Below are positions 17,683 through 26,700 of a DNA stretch of 64,000 nucleotides, piece after piece (within the stretch, counting starts at the first letter, position 1; the number at the start of each line of letters is the position of its first letter). Origin of the DNA: an uncultured Bacteroidota bacterium (lineage in GTDB: Bacteria; Bacteroidota; Bacteroidia; Chitinophagales; Saprospiraceae); the NCBI GenBank assembly GCA_937872515.1, contig CALMSX010000073.1:1-64000 (forward strand), read 5' to 3'. Made by a program: the position numbers and the translations under genes. The notes below the pieces were generated by a model that saw only the letters and a list, made by a program, of their open reading frames with translations, had not been told where the DNA came from and did no database searches.

Positions 17683-20600
17683 ATGAAAGCGAAAATTCTA
17701 CTCATCTTTGGGTTCCTTGCGTTGTTCATGACGACAGGATACAAAGCCCAGGCGCAAATAGAAAGCGTCAACTACTGGATGAAGTATGACAGTTCGACGT
17801 GCTACTATGATTGTTATGCTATCATGAATGCGGGTTCGACCTCGTCTGCTGATCAGAGAATTGCCTTTAATGCGCAGTACTCTCTGGTTCTACAAACTGG
17901 CGACAGTGTTGTAGTTGCCCAAAATTATGAACCGAGGGTTGCGGGTGTACCTGCGGCTTGGACCATTTCATCCAGGATCAATGCGCCGGCTGCACAGCCA
18001 GGCAATGACTTTTGGAGTATTGTACCTACTATTTCACCAACGGCGTATTATCCGGCAGGAACACAGGCAGGGGATACCATCCGTTTATTTAGTATAAGAA
18101 AAATTGGTACCACAGAATTGTGTGGAGAAGACATCAGAATATTTATCAATGGGGTTGACCCAAGTTCCTCTGCAGCAGGTATGCAGGGTAGTGATTTCAA
18201 CAATGGTTTCACCATGGGTAGTACCCAACAATTGTACAATGCCAACTCAACACAGGCAAGGGCACCGGTTCCAACCATTTTGGGAGCGGATGTAGCTTGT
18301 TCAGGTGGTATAGAAATTGATCTTACGGCTTCGACATCTTCTTGTCAAGGCCCTTTGACATATGCATGGACAGGTCCAGCAGGTCACACTTCTACAGGAC
18401 AGGATGTATCTATAGTACCAGCAACCTCAGCCAACAACGGTGAATACCGAGTTATAGTGACGGATGCCATTGGTTGTGTTGACTCATTAAAGGTACAAGC
18501 ATCCAGTAAACCAAGTGCTGGTTCAGATGTGACCATTTGTGCGGGTATTGCTGATACCATAACAGGTACTCCGGCAACCATATCCGGTACTTCACCTATC
18601 AACGGTGTTTGGGCTCCGGTAACAGGAAACCCTGCTGGTGCATCTACCAGTGTACTATCAACCGGAGTAATAAGAGTAAACTTTTCGAACAGTGCATCGG
18701 GTACTTACCGATTTAAATATACGCTGGGTGCATGTAGCGATACCATGCAGTTTACAGTGAATCCTAAGCCTACGGTAACCATGTTGGATGCCAATGCCTG
18801 TATAGGAGAAACTGTAAACGTAACGCCCGCCACCCTGGGTACCTGGATAAGTAGCAATACCTTAGTAGCTACCATCACCAATGGAGGTGTGGTCAGTGCA
18901 ATAGGTCAGGGTATCTGTACCTTTACCTATACCAGAAATGCAACAGGATGTTCATCAACAACCGGAACATTTACGGTTAACCCTCCACCCACCCTTACCT
19001 TCCCTGGTCCTGAAGACGTATGTATAGCAGGTACCATTCAGGTAAACCCAGCCACAGGAGGTACCTGGACTTCAGGTTCACCAGCCATAGCTACCATCAC
19101 CAACGCGGGTGTGATAACAGGGGTATCAACAGGATCATCTATATTGACCTATGTTGAAACAGCTACTGGTTGTAGCAGTACGATTACAGTTGATGTAAAA
19201 TTGAAACCAACAGCCAGCATTTCAGGCAACGATTCAATTTGTATCAATGGAACAACCAATTTGACCCCTGCAACAGGAGGTACCTGGGCATCTACAGCTC
19301 CATTGGTAGCAAGTGTAAACAATGCAGGTCTTGTTAGGGGTTTGACGGCGGGAGTTGCAAAATTTATTTTTACAGATTTAACTACCGGATGTGCATCTGA
19401 CGAAACAGATACTATTAGGGTTTCACCAAATCCTACAGTGAGTATAACAGGATCATCCGGTCTTTGTATCGGAGCCAACTCTACCTTATCACCTACCACA
19501 GGAGGTACCTGGGTGAGTGATGATATTGCGGTAGCTACTGTTACCAATCTAGGTGTAGTTACAGCCGTAGGTGCCGGACAGGCGCGCTTTACATTTACAA
19601 ATACAGCTACAGGTTGTTCGGCTCAGACCAGTGCCATACTGGTTAACCCCAAACCAACTGTATCAGCAGCCAACGATACCATTTGTGTGGGATCATCTAC
19701 AACCATTAGTCCTGCTTTGACAGTAGGTACAACATGGACCAACCATTCACCTGACACTGTAAATATGACAGGTGCACCTACCAAAACCGTAACCGGTTTG
19801 GAAGCAGGTAGGGCCAGATTGGTATTCCAGTCAAATACAGGTTGTTTTTCAGACACCTTGTATGTACAGGTATTGCCAAGACCTATTGTTAACATAGCAG
19901 GAGATAACTTTATTTGTGTAGGATCTACTACAAATCTTACACCCAATACCGGTGGAACCTGGTCAAGTTCTTCTGACGCCATAGCAACAGTAAATAATGG
20001 TGGTATAGTAACAGGGGTTTCTCCGGGTACTGCTACCTTTATTTTCACCAGTTCAGCATCCTTGTGTCCATCAGATCCAACAGCAGCTGTAACCGTAAAT
20101 CCAACACCTACCGTTGCCGTAACAGGTCCAACAGGAATTTGTATTGGTGATGTTACCCAGTTGTCACCTACCACAGGAGGAACCTGGATGAGTGATAATC
20201 CATCTGTGGCCTCAGTAACCAGTGGAGGTGTTGTTACAGGTCTTTCTGCAGGTTTTGCCAGATTTACCTTTACAGATGACACTTATGGTTGTGTATCAGT
20301 AAAAACTGCGCCAGTTACCGTGAACCTGAGACCTACGGTTTCATTTACCGGTCCGAATGCGCTTTGTATAGGACAAACATCAACCGTAACCCCAACTTCA
20401 GGAGGTACCTGGACATCCAGTGCACCTGGAGTTGCCACTATTAACAATGCCGGATTGATTACAGCCGTATCACAGGGTTCAGTGAGTTTCACTTACACTC
20501 AGGCCAGCACGTTCTGTCCTTCGAATCCTTTAAATGCAACCATATCCTTAAAACCAACGGTGAGCATCACAGGAGATTCAGCGGTATGTATTGGTGACAC

Positions 20601-23600
20601 CACCACGTTGAGTCCAACTACAGGAGGAACCTGGGCATCCAGCAATACTGGTATTGCTTCAGTAACTCCTGACGGAAATGTAGTGGGAGTAGCACAGGGT
20701 GTTGCCTTCTTTACCTTTATCAGTGATGCAGGATGTTCATCTGATGCAACAGACGGAATTATTGTCAACGCACCAACACCGGTTTCCTTGCCGGATGCCA
20801 ATATTTGTATCAATGATACATTGGTACTATTCCCGGCTACCGGAGGAACCTGGACTAGTACAGTTCCTGTAGTTGCTTCAGTCACTGGAGCTACTGTAAC
20901 AGGATTAACAGCGGGTACAGCGGAGTTTATCTTCCTTGATACCATTACAGGATGTACATCACCTGAGACTGCTCAGTTGACTGTAGATCCAAAACCAACA
21001 ACCGTATTATTAGACAACAATACCTGCGTAGGTATTGCCGTAAACATAACACCAACAACCGGTGGTACCTGGGCATCATCAAATCCAGCTATTGCCACCA
21101 TTACCAATGCGGGTTTGGTAACACCATTGGCACCGGGTAAAGTATCATTTACCTTTACCAAATTGTCGAATGGTTGTGATTCAGATCCTAGTGATTCATT
21201 GACAGTTGAGCCTGGTCCAACCATAACTGCTCCGGCTGATAATGAATTGTGTATTGGTGAAACAACTACCATTACGCCTAATTCAGGTGGAACATGGGCA
21301 TCCAGTAATGCAGCCATTGCCACCATTGACAATACAGGAGCCATTACAGCCGTAAGTCAGGGTATCGCAACCTTTACCTTTACCAGCAGCACTACTTTGT
21401 GTAAGTCAGTTGCATCAGCTCCATTGACAGTCAATGGTAAGCCTACAGTAGCTATTACAGGTTCAGATGAGATTTGTATTGCAGGATTGTCACAATTGGC
21501 ACCGGGTGCCGGTGGTACCTGGGTATCAAGTGCACCAGGTGTAGCATCCGTTACCAATGCAGGTGTAGTTACAGGTATTGCTCCAGGTACTGCTTTCTTT
21601 ACATTTACAGATTTAACCACTGGTTGCGTTGCTGATGCTACTTTACCAATCACAGTAAGTACAGCTCCAACCGTAAGTATCTTAGGATTGGATGAAATCT
21701 GTTTGGGAGGAACAACGACCGTAGGTTCATCATCAGTAGGTACTTGGGCATCAAGTGATCCAACAGTTGCGACAGTAGATAATAATGGTTTGGTTACATC
21801 AGTAGCTCCGGGTAAAGTAACATTTACATTCACAGAATCTTCAACAGGTTGTGATGCCGGAGCAGATACAGATACCATTACCATTACCCAGTGTAGCAAT
21901 CCGGATTTCAACGCTACCTTTGTCAATGTACCCGTTACAGGTGATGTAAGTACCAACGACGGTGCAGGAGCTACCACATCCTATGGTACCCCTGTACTTC
22001 AGACAAAACCTACAGGTTCAGTACCGGTACTTTCAATTAATCCAGATGGAACTTATACCTTTACCTCTAACATGGTGGGTGTGTACTATTATACCGTTCA
22101 AGGTTGTGTACCTCCATTGGTATCAGGATGTCCTGCCACTGATCTGGTAATCTCGGTTACAGATCACGTAGATCCGGCAAGACAGCCAATTGCGAATGTT
22201 GACTTTGGTACAACCTTTACCACAACTCCGATTACTTTGGCCACATTGTCAAACGACAGGTGTATGGTAGTAAACGGGTGTAGTTTGGATCCAAACACAG
22301 TTGTCATTATCGATAACCCATCCAATGGATTGGCTACGGTTGACAATTTGACAGGAGATATTGAGTATACTGCTAATTCAGGTTATACAGGCCAGGATAC
22401 CCTGGTATACCGCGTATGTGTCATGGGTGCAACCACCAGATGTGCAACAGCAAAACAAATCATATCAGTATTTAACTCAACCGCTGATAACTCAACGGTA
22501 GCGGATGATGACTTTGCAGTAACACAGGAAGAAGTAGCGGTATCGGGTAACGTTAGAGACAATGACAGCGATCCGGAAGGAGATACACAAACCGTAACAG
22601 CGCAATCAACCACCATAGTTGGTACAGGTACTCTTGTTTTGGCAGCAGACGGGTCTTATACCTTCACACCTGCCAAATATTTCTCAGGTCCGGTAGAATT
22701 TGTATATACGATTTGCGATGACAATGCAAGTGTAGAATGCGTTGATGCTACCCTTCACATCCTGGTTGTACCTGATCTTACCATTAAAGTAAGGGTATAT
22801 CTGGAAGGTTCATTGATGGACAACAGCAATGCAGTAGCATCTGATGGTAGACCATTGATGAGAGATGGATTGAGGGTAAGTACTTTCAATTCTAATAGAT
22901 ACATACCCAACAGGGATCCGTATAAATTTACGCCTGATGCATATCTGAACTCAAGTTTGGATTTGACTACAGATTATGATCACCAAATACCAGGCGGAAC
23001 TGCTAACTTCAGCAAATTTGATTCAGTGGCATCGCCAACTCCAGTATTTGGTGTGGAAGGTCAGGAAGCTTTGGTTGACTGGGTATTTATAGAATTGAGA
23101 TCTAAAGCAGACTCTACCATTATACAAGCAACGCGTTCAGGTTTACTGCAAAGGGATGGCGACGTAGTTGATCTGGATGGATTCTCCGGCTTGAAATTCC
23201 CTGGAATGTCAATTGACAGTTACTATGTAGTTGTAAGGCACAGGAGTCACCTGGGAGCCATGACGGCAGATCCTCAGACACCAAGACAGTTGACAACCCT
23301 TGTTAACTTTACAAAAGCAAGTGAATTGGATGTATATGACTTTGGAACCAATAAGTTTCCTGGTTATGACTATACAGGATTAGCGATGAACAGTGAAGTG
23401 AAATTTGGATACAGGGCATTATGGGCTGGTACCTTTGACATCAATGGTAAGATCAAGGCCGATAACCCTAATGACGACTTGAACACCTTGTTCTTTGACG
23501 TATTTGGTTATCCAACCAACACATCGTTGAACGTTAACTTTGACTTTGCGTTTGGATATACACCAGGTGATTATAACATGGATGGCAAGTCTAAGTATGA

Positions 23601-23706
23601 CAACCCTAATGATGATAAGAACATGCTGTATGCGCAGTTATTGTTCTATCCATTGAACACAGGGTTCTTGTCTAACTTTGACTTCTTTATACAACAATTA
23701 CCATAA
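17683..23706 (+). CDS. giant surface protein A: novel N-domain, Big_2-like repeats, dockerin-like end
   Basis: A 2007-aa predicted extracellular protein. Residues 1-24 form a signal peptide ending KAQAQ. Residues about 25-195 are a domain shared with proteins B and C (IRIFINGVDPSSS...FNNGFTMGS). From about 360 to 1403 there are roughly 14 Big_2/Ig-like repeats, each near 75 aa with CIGxTxxLxPxTGGTWxS and a later GCxS. A tandem-95/cadherin-like part follows (DNDSDPEGD). The last 600 residues match protein D. They contain LLQRDGDVVDLDG, VVVRHRSHLGAM and two dockerin-like loops starting at D1919 and D1963 (DINGKIKADNPNDD, DYNMDGKSKYDNPNDD). There is no type A or B T9SS tail, so its export and anchoring route is open. 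A strong terminator follows. Confidence 0.9.
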   Translation: MKAKILLIFGFLALFMTTGYKAQAQIESVNYWMKYDSSTCYYDCYAIMNAGSTSSADQRIAFNAQYSLVLQTGDSVVVAQNYEPRVAGVPAAWTISSRINAPAAQPGNDFWSIVPTISPTAYYPAGTQAGDTIRLFSIRKIGTTELCGEDIRIFINGVDPSSSAAGMQGSDFNNGFTMGSTQQLYNANSTQARAPVPTILGADVACSGGIEIDLTASTSSCQGPLTYAWTGPAGHTSTGQDVSIVPATSANNGEYRVIVTDAIGCVDSLKVQASSKPSAGSDVTICAGIADTITGTPATISGTSPINGVWAPVTGNPAGASTSVLSTGVIRVNFSNSASGTYRFKYTLGACSDTMQFTVNPKPTVTMLDANACIGETVNVTPATLGTWISSNTLVATITNGGVVSAIGQGICTFTYTRNATGCSSTTGTFTVNPPPTLTFPGPEDVCIAGTIQVNPATGGTWTSGSPAIATITNAGVITGVSTGSSILTYVETATGCSSTITVDVKLKPTASISGNDSICINGTTNLTPATGGTWASTAPLVASVNNAGLVRGLTAGVAKFIFTDLTTGCASDETDTIRVSPNPTVSITGSSGLCIGANSTLSPTTGGTWVSDDIAVATVTNLGVVTAVGAGQARFTFTNTATGCSAQTSAILVNPKPTVSAANDTICVGSSTTISPALTVGTTWTNHSPDTVNMTGAPTKTVTGLEAGRARLVFQSNTGCFSDTLYVQVLPRPIVNIAGDNFICVGSTTNLTPNTGGTWSSSSDAIATVNNGGIVTGVSPGTATFIFTSSASLCPSDPTAAVTVNPTPTVAVTGPTGICIGDVTQLSPTTGGTWMSDNPSVASVTSGGVVTGLSAGFARFTFTDDTYGCVSVKTAPVTVNLRPTVSFTGPNALCIGQTSTVTPTSGGTWTSSAPGVATINNAGLITAVSQGSVSFTYTQASTFCPSNPLNATISLKPTVSITGDSAVCIGDTTTLSPTTGGTWASSNTGIASVTPDGNVVGVAQGVAFFTFISDAGCSSDATDGIIVNAPTPVSLPDANICINDTLVLFPATGGTWTSTVPVVASVTGATVTGLTAGTAEFIFLDTITGCTSPETAQLTVDPKPTTVLLDNNTCVGIAVNITPTTGGTWASSNPAIATITNAGLVTPLAPGKVSFTFTKLSNGCDSDPSDSLTVEPGPTITAPADNELCIGETTTITPNSGGTWASSNAAIATIDNTGAITAVSQGIATFTFTSSTTLCKSVASAPLTVNGKPTVAITGSDEICIAGLSQLAPGAGGTWVSSAPGVASVTNAGVVTGIAPGTAFFTFTDLTTGCVADATLPITVSTAPTVSILGLDEICLGGTTTVGSSSVGTWASSDPTVATVDNNGLVTSVAPGKVTFTFTESSTGCDAGADTDTITITQCSNPDFNATFVNVPVTGDVSTNDGAGATTSYGTPVLQTKPTGSVPVLSINPDGTYTFTSNMVGVYYYTVQGCVPPLVSGCPATDLVISVTDHVDPARQPIANVDFGTTFTTTPITLATLSNDRCMVVNGCSLDPNTVVIIDNPSNGLATVDNLTGDIEYTANSGYTGQDTLVYRVCVMGATTRCATAKQIISVFNSTADNSTVADDDFAVTQEEVAVSGNVRDNDSDPEGDTQTVTAQSTTIVGTGTLVLAADGSYTFTPAKYFSGPVEFVYTICDDNASVECVDATLHILVVPDLTIKVRVYLEGSLMDNSNAVASDGRPLMRDGLRVSTFNSNRYIPNRDPYKFTPDAYLNSSLDLTTDYDHQIPGGTANFSKFDSVASPTPVFGVEGQEALVDWVFIELRSKADSTIIQATRSGLLQRDGDVVDLDGFSGLKFPGMSIDSYYVVVRHRSHLGAMTADPQTPRQLTTLVNFTKASELDVYDFGTNKFPGYDYTGLAMNSEVKFGYRALWAGTFDINGKIKADNPNDDLNTLFFDVFGYPTNTSLNVNFDFAFGYTPGDYNMDGKSKYDNPNDDKNMLYAQLLFYPLNTGFLSNFDFFIQQLP
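18770..21890 (+). repeat. array of about 14 Big_2-like repeats in protein A
   Basis: The period is about 75 codons. Each unit starts near a CIG/CVG motif, passes GGTWxSS and a VATVxNxGxVTG core, and ends at GCxS. At DNA level the string GGAGGTACCTGG, or a near variant, recurs in most units (for example near 19065, 19275, 19499 and 20400), so this array is more homogeneous than those in C and D. Confidence 0.9.
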
Positions 23707-23717
23707 GGTTTTTATAA

Positions 23718-23773
23718 AGTGTATCCCGGATTAGGTCCCCGGGATACACTCTTTTATTTTTTTCTTTTTTTTG
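23718..23773 (+). terminator. strong intrinsic terminator after gene A
   Basis: A 12-bp perfect stem (AGTGTATCCCGG with its complement at 23739-23750) and a nine-base loop, directly followed by a long T-rich tract. It is the clearest rho-independent terminator in the window and separates A from B. Confidence 0.88.
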
Positions 23774-23795
23774 TTTAATTAATAAGGTCTATAAT

Positions 23796-26700
23796 ATGAA
23801 AGCTACACTCATAACCATTGCCATGGTTTGTATTATCTTGCTTGAGCAGGGCTTCAGTCAGGTTACAGGGGTAAAATACCTGATGAAGTACAATACAACG
23901 ACGTGCAAATTCGACGCCTGTATTGTCATTACGGCCGGATCTGCCACCACAGCCCCACAAAGGGCGCAGTTCAACTCACAATATTCTGTGGTTGTACCAA
24001 CAGGTACTACTATTAGTATTGGAGAGAACGATAGCCATAACCCAATCCAAAATAACCAGACATACGGGGGAACTACTCCGCTAAAGTGGGTTATATCAAG
24101 TGCGGTATTGTCTCCCGCAGCGGCACCAACTCTTGATTTTCACAGTATAACGCCCACCCTTTCTCCAACATCTTTTTATAACAACTTAGCAACGAATGAT
24201 ACCGTTCGATTGTTTAGCTTGAACGTCAATCCAATGCCATCGTGCGGGGTTGGTATCAGACCATTTGAAAATGGGGTTGACCCAGGATCCAGTGCTGCAG
24301 GTATGAATGGAGGAGATTTTACCAATGGATTTACCATTGGAGGTACCGCTCAGGATTATACGGGTAACCTTGGAACCATCACGGCCAAGCCTGTGCCAAT
24401 GAGTGCCGTTGCCACCTGTACAGCAGGCATCAATATCAATTTAACCATGAATGGCAATGCTTGTCAGAATACATTTACATATGCATGGTCAGGTCCCGGT
24501 GGATATACCAGCAGTACACAAGATGTTGCTTTTACACCAGCGGTTTACGAAACCAATGGTGGAACTTATCAGGTAATAGTTACCGATAATTTACAATGTA
24601 AAGATACCCTTACTATAGATGCTTATCCTAAACCCTCGGGCGGACCAGATGTATTATTGTGTGATCCGGGTACAATTACGCTAAAGGGTACCAATCCTGC
24701 ATCAGGAAACTGGACACCGGGAGGCAGCAATCCGTTGGGAGCAGTCCTGGGTTCAACCAGCAATGGAGAAGCCAGTCTTGACATGAGTTTTGCAGAAGAT
24801 GGCTTGTACAGCTATATTTACACTGCAGGGACATGCTCAGACACAACAGTAGTAAGGAAGTTTAATGCCAATGCGGGAGATGATCCTGCACCATTGGATT
24901 GTTATGCTTCATCATCCACAACCCTGGCGGCTACAGGCACAGGAGATTGGTCATTGGGAGCCGGAAGTGCCGGAACTGCCCTGATAGCCGATATCAATGA
25001 TCCCAATACAGAGGTAGGTCAATTTAGTGTGGCGGGTAACTACTATTTTGTTTGGAATTCAGGAGGATGTACCGACACTGTTTTGGTGGTTGCAGGCAGC
25101 AATTGCAGCGGCTGTCCGGTAAATAATAATATACTAAATCAGCCAGGCACTACAACCTTCTGTGGACTCAGCGAGGCTGTTACGTTAGATGGTAATGCTG
25201 CCAATCCGGTTGGCGGCACCTATTTGTGGGAGCATAAGATAGATAATGGTCCATGGGTGGTAGCATCAGGCTTATTCCAGGGAGAAGATTATGTAACGGG
25301 AAACCTCACAGACGGGGTTCACTCTTTCAGAAGATTGTATTACAATACATCGGGAACACCCTGTACAGATACAAGTAATGTAATCGCACTTACGGTAGAA
25401 GTTATTCCATCACAACCAACAGGATTGGCAGCCAATCCAAATCCTGTGTGTTTGGGTAACATTATCAATGTAAGTGTTAACAATATAAGTGGGTCAACTT
25501 ATACATGGACTGCATCTTCTCCAGATGCTGGACTGGTAAGTAGCTCTACAAACAGTACAACCATGACTCCAACTGCAGCCGGCTTGTACATTGTGAGTGT
25601 TACAAGAACAGTGAATGGTTGTGAATCTACAGCAGCTAGTCTGGGGGTTTCAGCCACAACAACACCACCGACTCCGGCTGATGTAACCTGGGCAGATCCA
25701 AGTGCATGTGAAGGAAGCGATGGTAGTATTACCATTGGTGGATTAGCCGGAAGTACTGCCTATGTAGTTAACTACACCAGAAATGGAGTGCCGGTAACGA
25801 TCAGTCGTACGACCAATGGATCAGGAGACCTTACCATCATTGGATTGAAGGCCGGAAGTTATGCCAATATTACCTTGAGCATAGGAACATGTACATCTGG
25901 AGCCTACGTAGGTCCGATCGATTTGAACAATCCTAATGCACCGTCACCACCTGCCAATATCACTGCTACAGAAGTTGATATTTGTGCCAATGCCACTACT
26001 ACAGTTTCAGTGTCAAACAACCCTGGTGCAACCTATGCATGGTCAAGTTCAGATCCAACAGTTTTGGTATTAAACGCTCCTAGTACTTCAAACTCAGCTG
26101 TGTTTAGAGGAGTATCCGAAGGAACTGCCATAGTAAGTGTAACTCAGAATGTGGGAGGATGTGTATCCATACCTTCTACCATAGAAATAAATGTTGCTCC
26201 TGCAGCACCAACACCTTCCAATATTTCAGGACAGAATCCAACTGTTTGTGAAGGCCTGGATGGTTCATTGACGTTTACAGGACTGCCCACCAATTCTTCT
26301 TTTGATTTGGGTTATAGAAGAAATGGAATAGACAATACAGCCAGCATCACAACCAATGGAGCGGGTACCGCCGTATTGGGTGGATTGAATGCAGGTAGTT
26401 ATACCAACTTCCAGTTGACCAATGAATTTGGTTGTGTATCTGGAATTTTTGCCGGACCTGTTACCCTATCTGATCCTGCCACTTCTTTGCCAAGCAATTT
26501 AACAGCGGGACCAAATCCTGCCTGTTTGGGAAGTGTAGTGAATTTAAGTCTTACCAATGTAACTGGAGCATCCTATAACTGGAGTGCCTCATCAGAATCA
26601 GCAGGTTTGGCGGGTTCAAGTTCGAACAACACAACTATGACACCTGTTAGTGCAGGAAGTTACACCATCAGTGTTACCCAAACGGTAGCAGGCTGTACTT

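Noticed and set aside
20973..21977. Minus-strand frames inside the giant genes (several of 100-230 aa)
   Set aside because: They mirror the repetitive coding strand, have low-complexity composition rich in V, P and T, and no start context.
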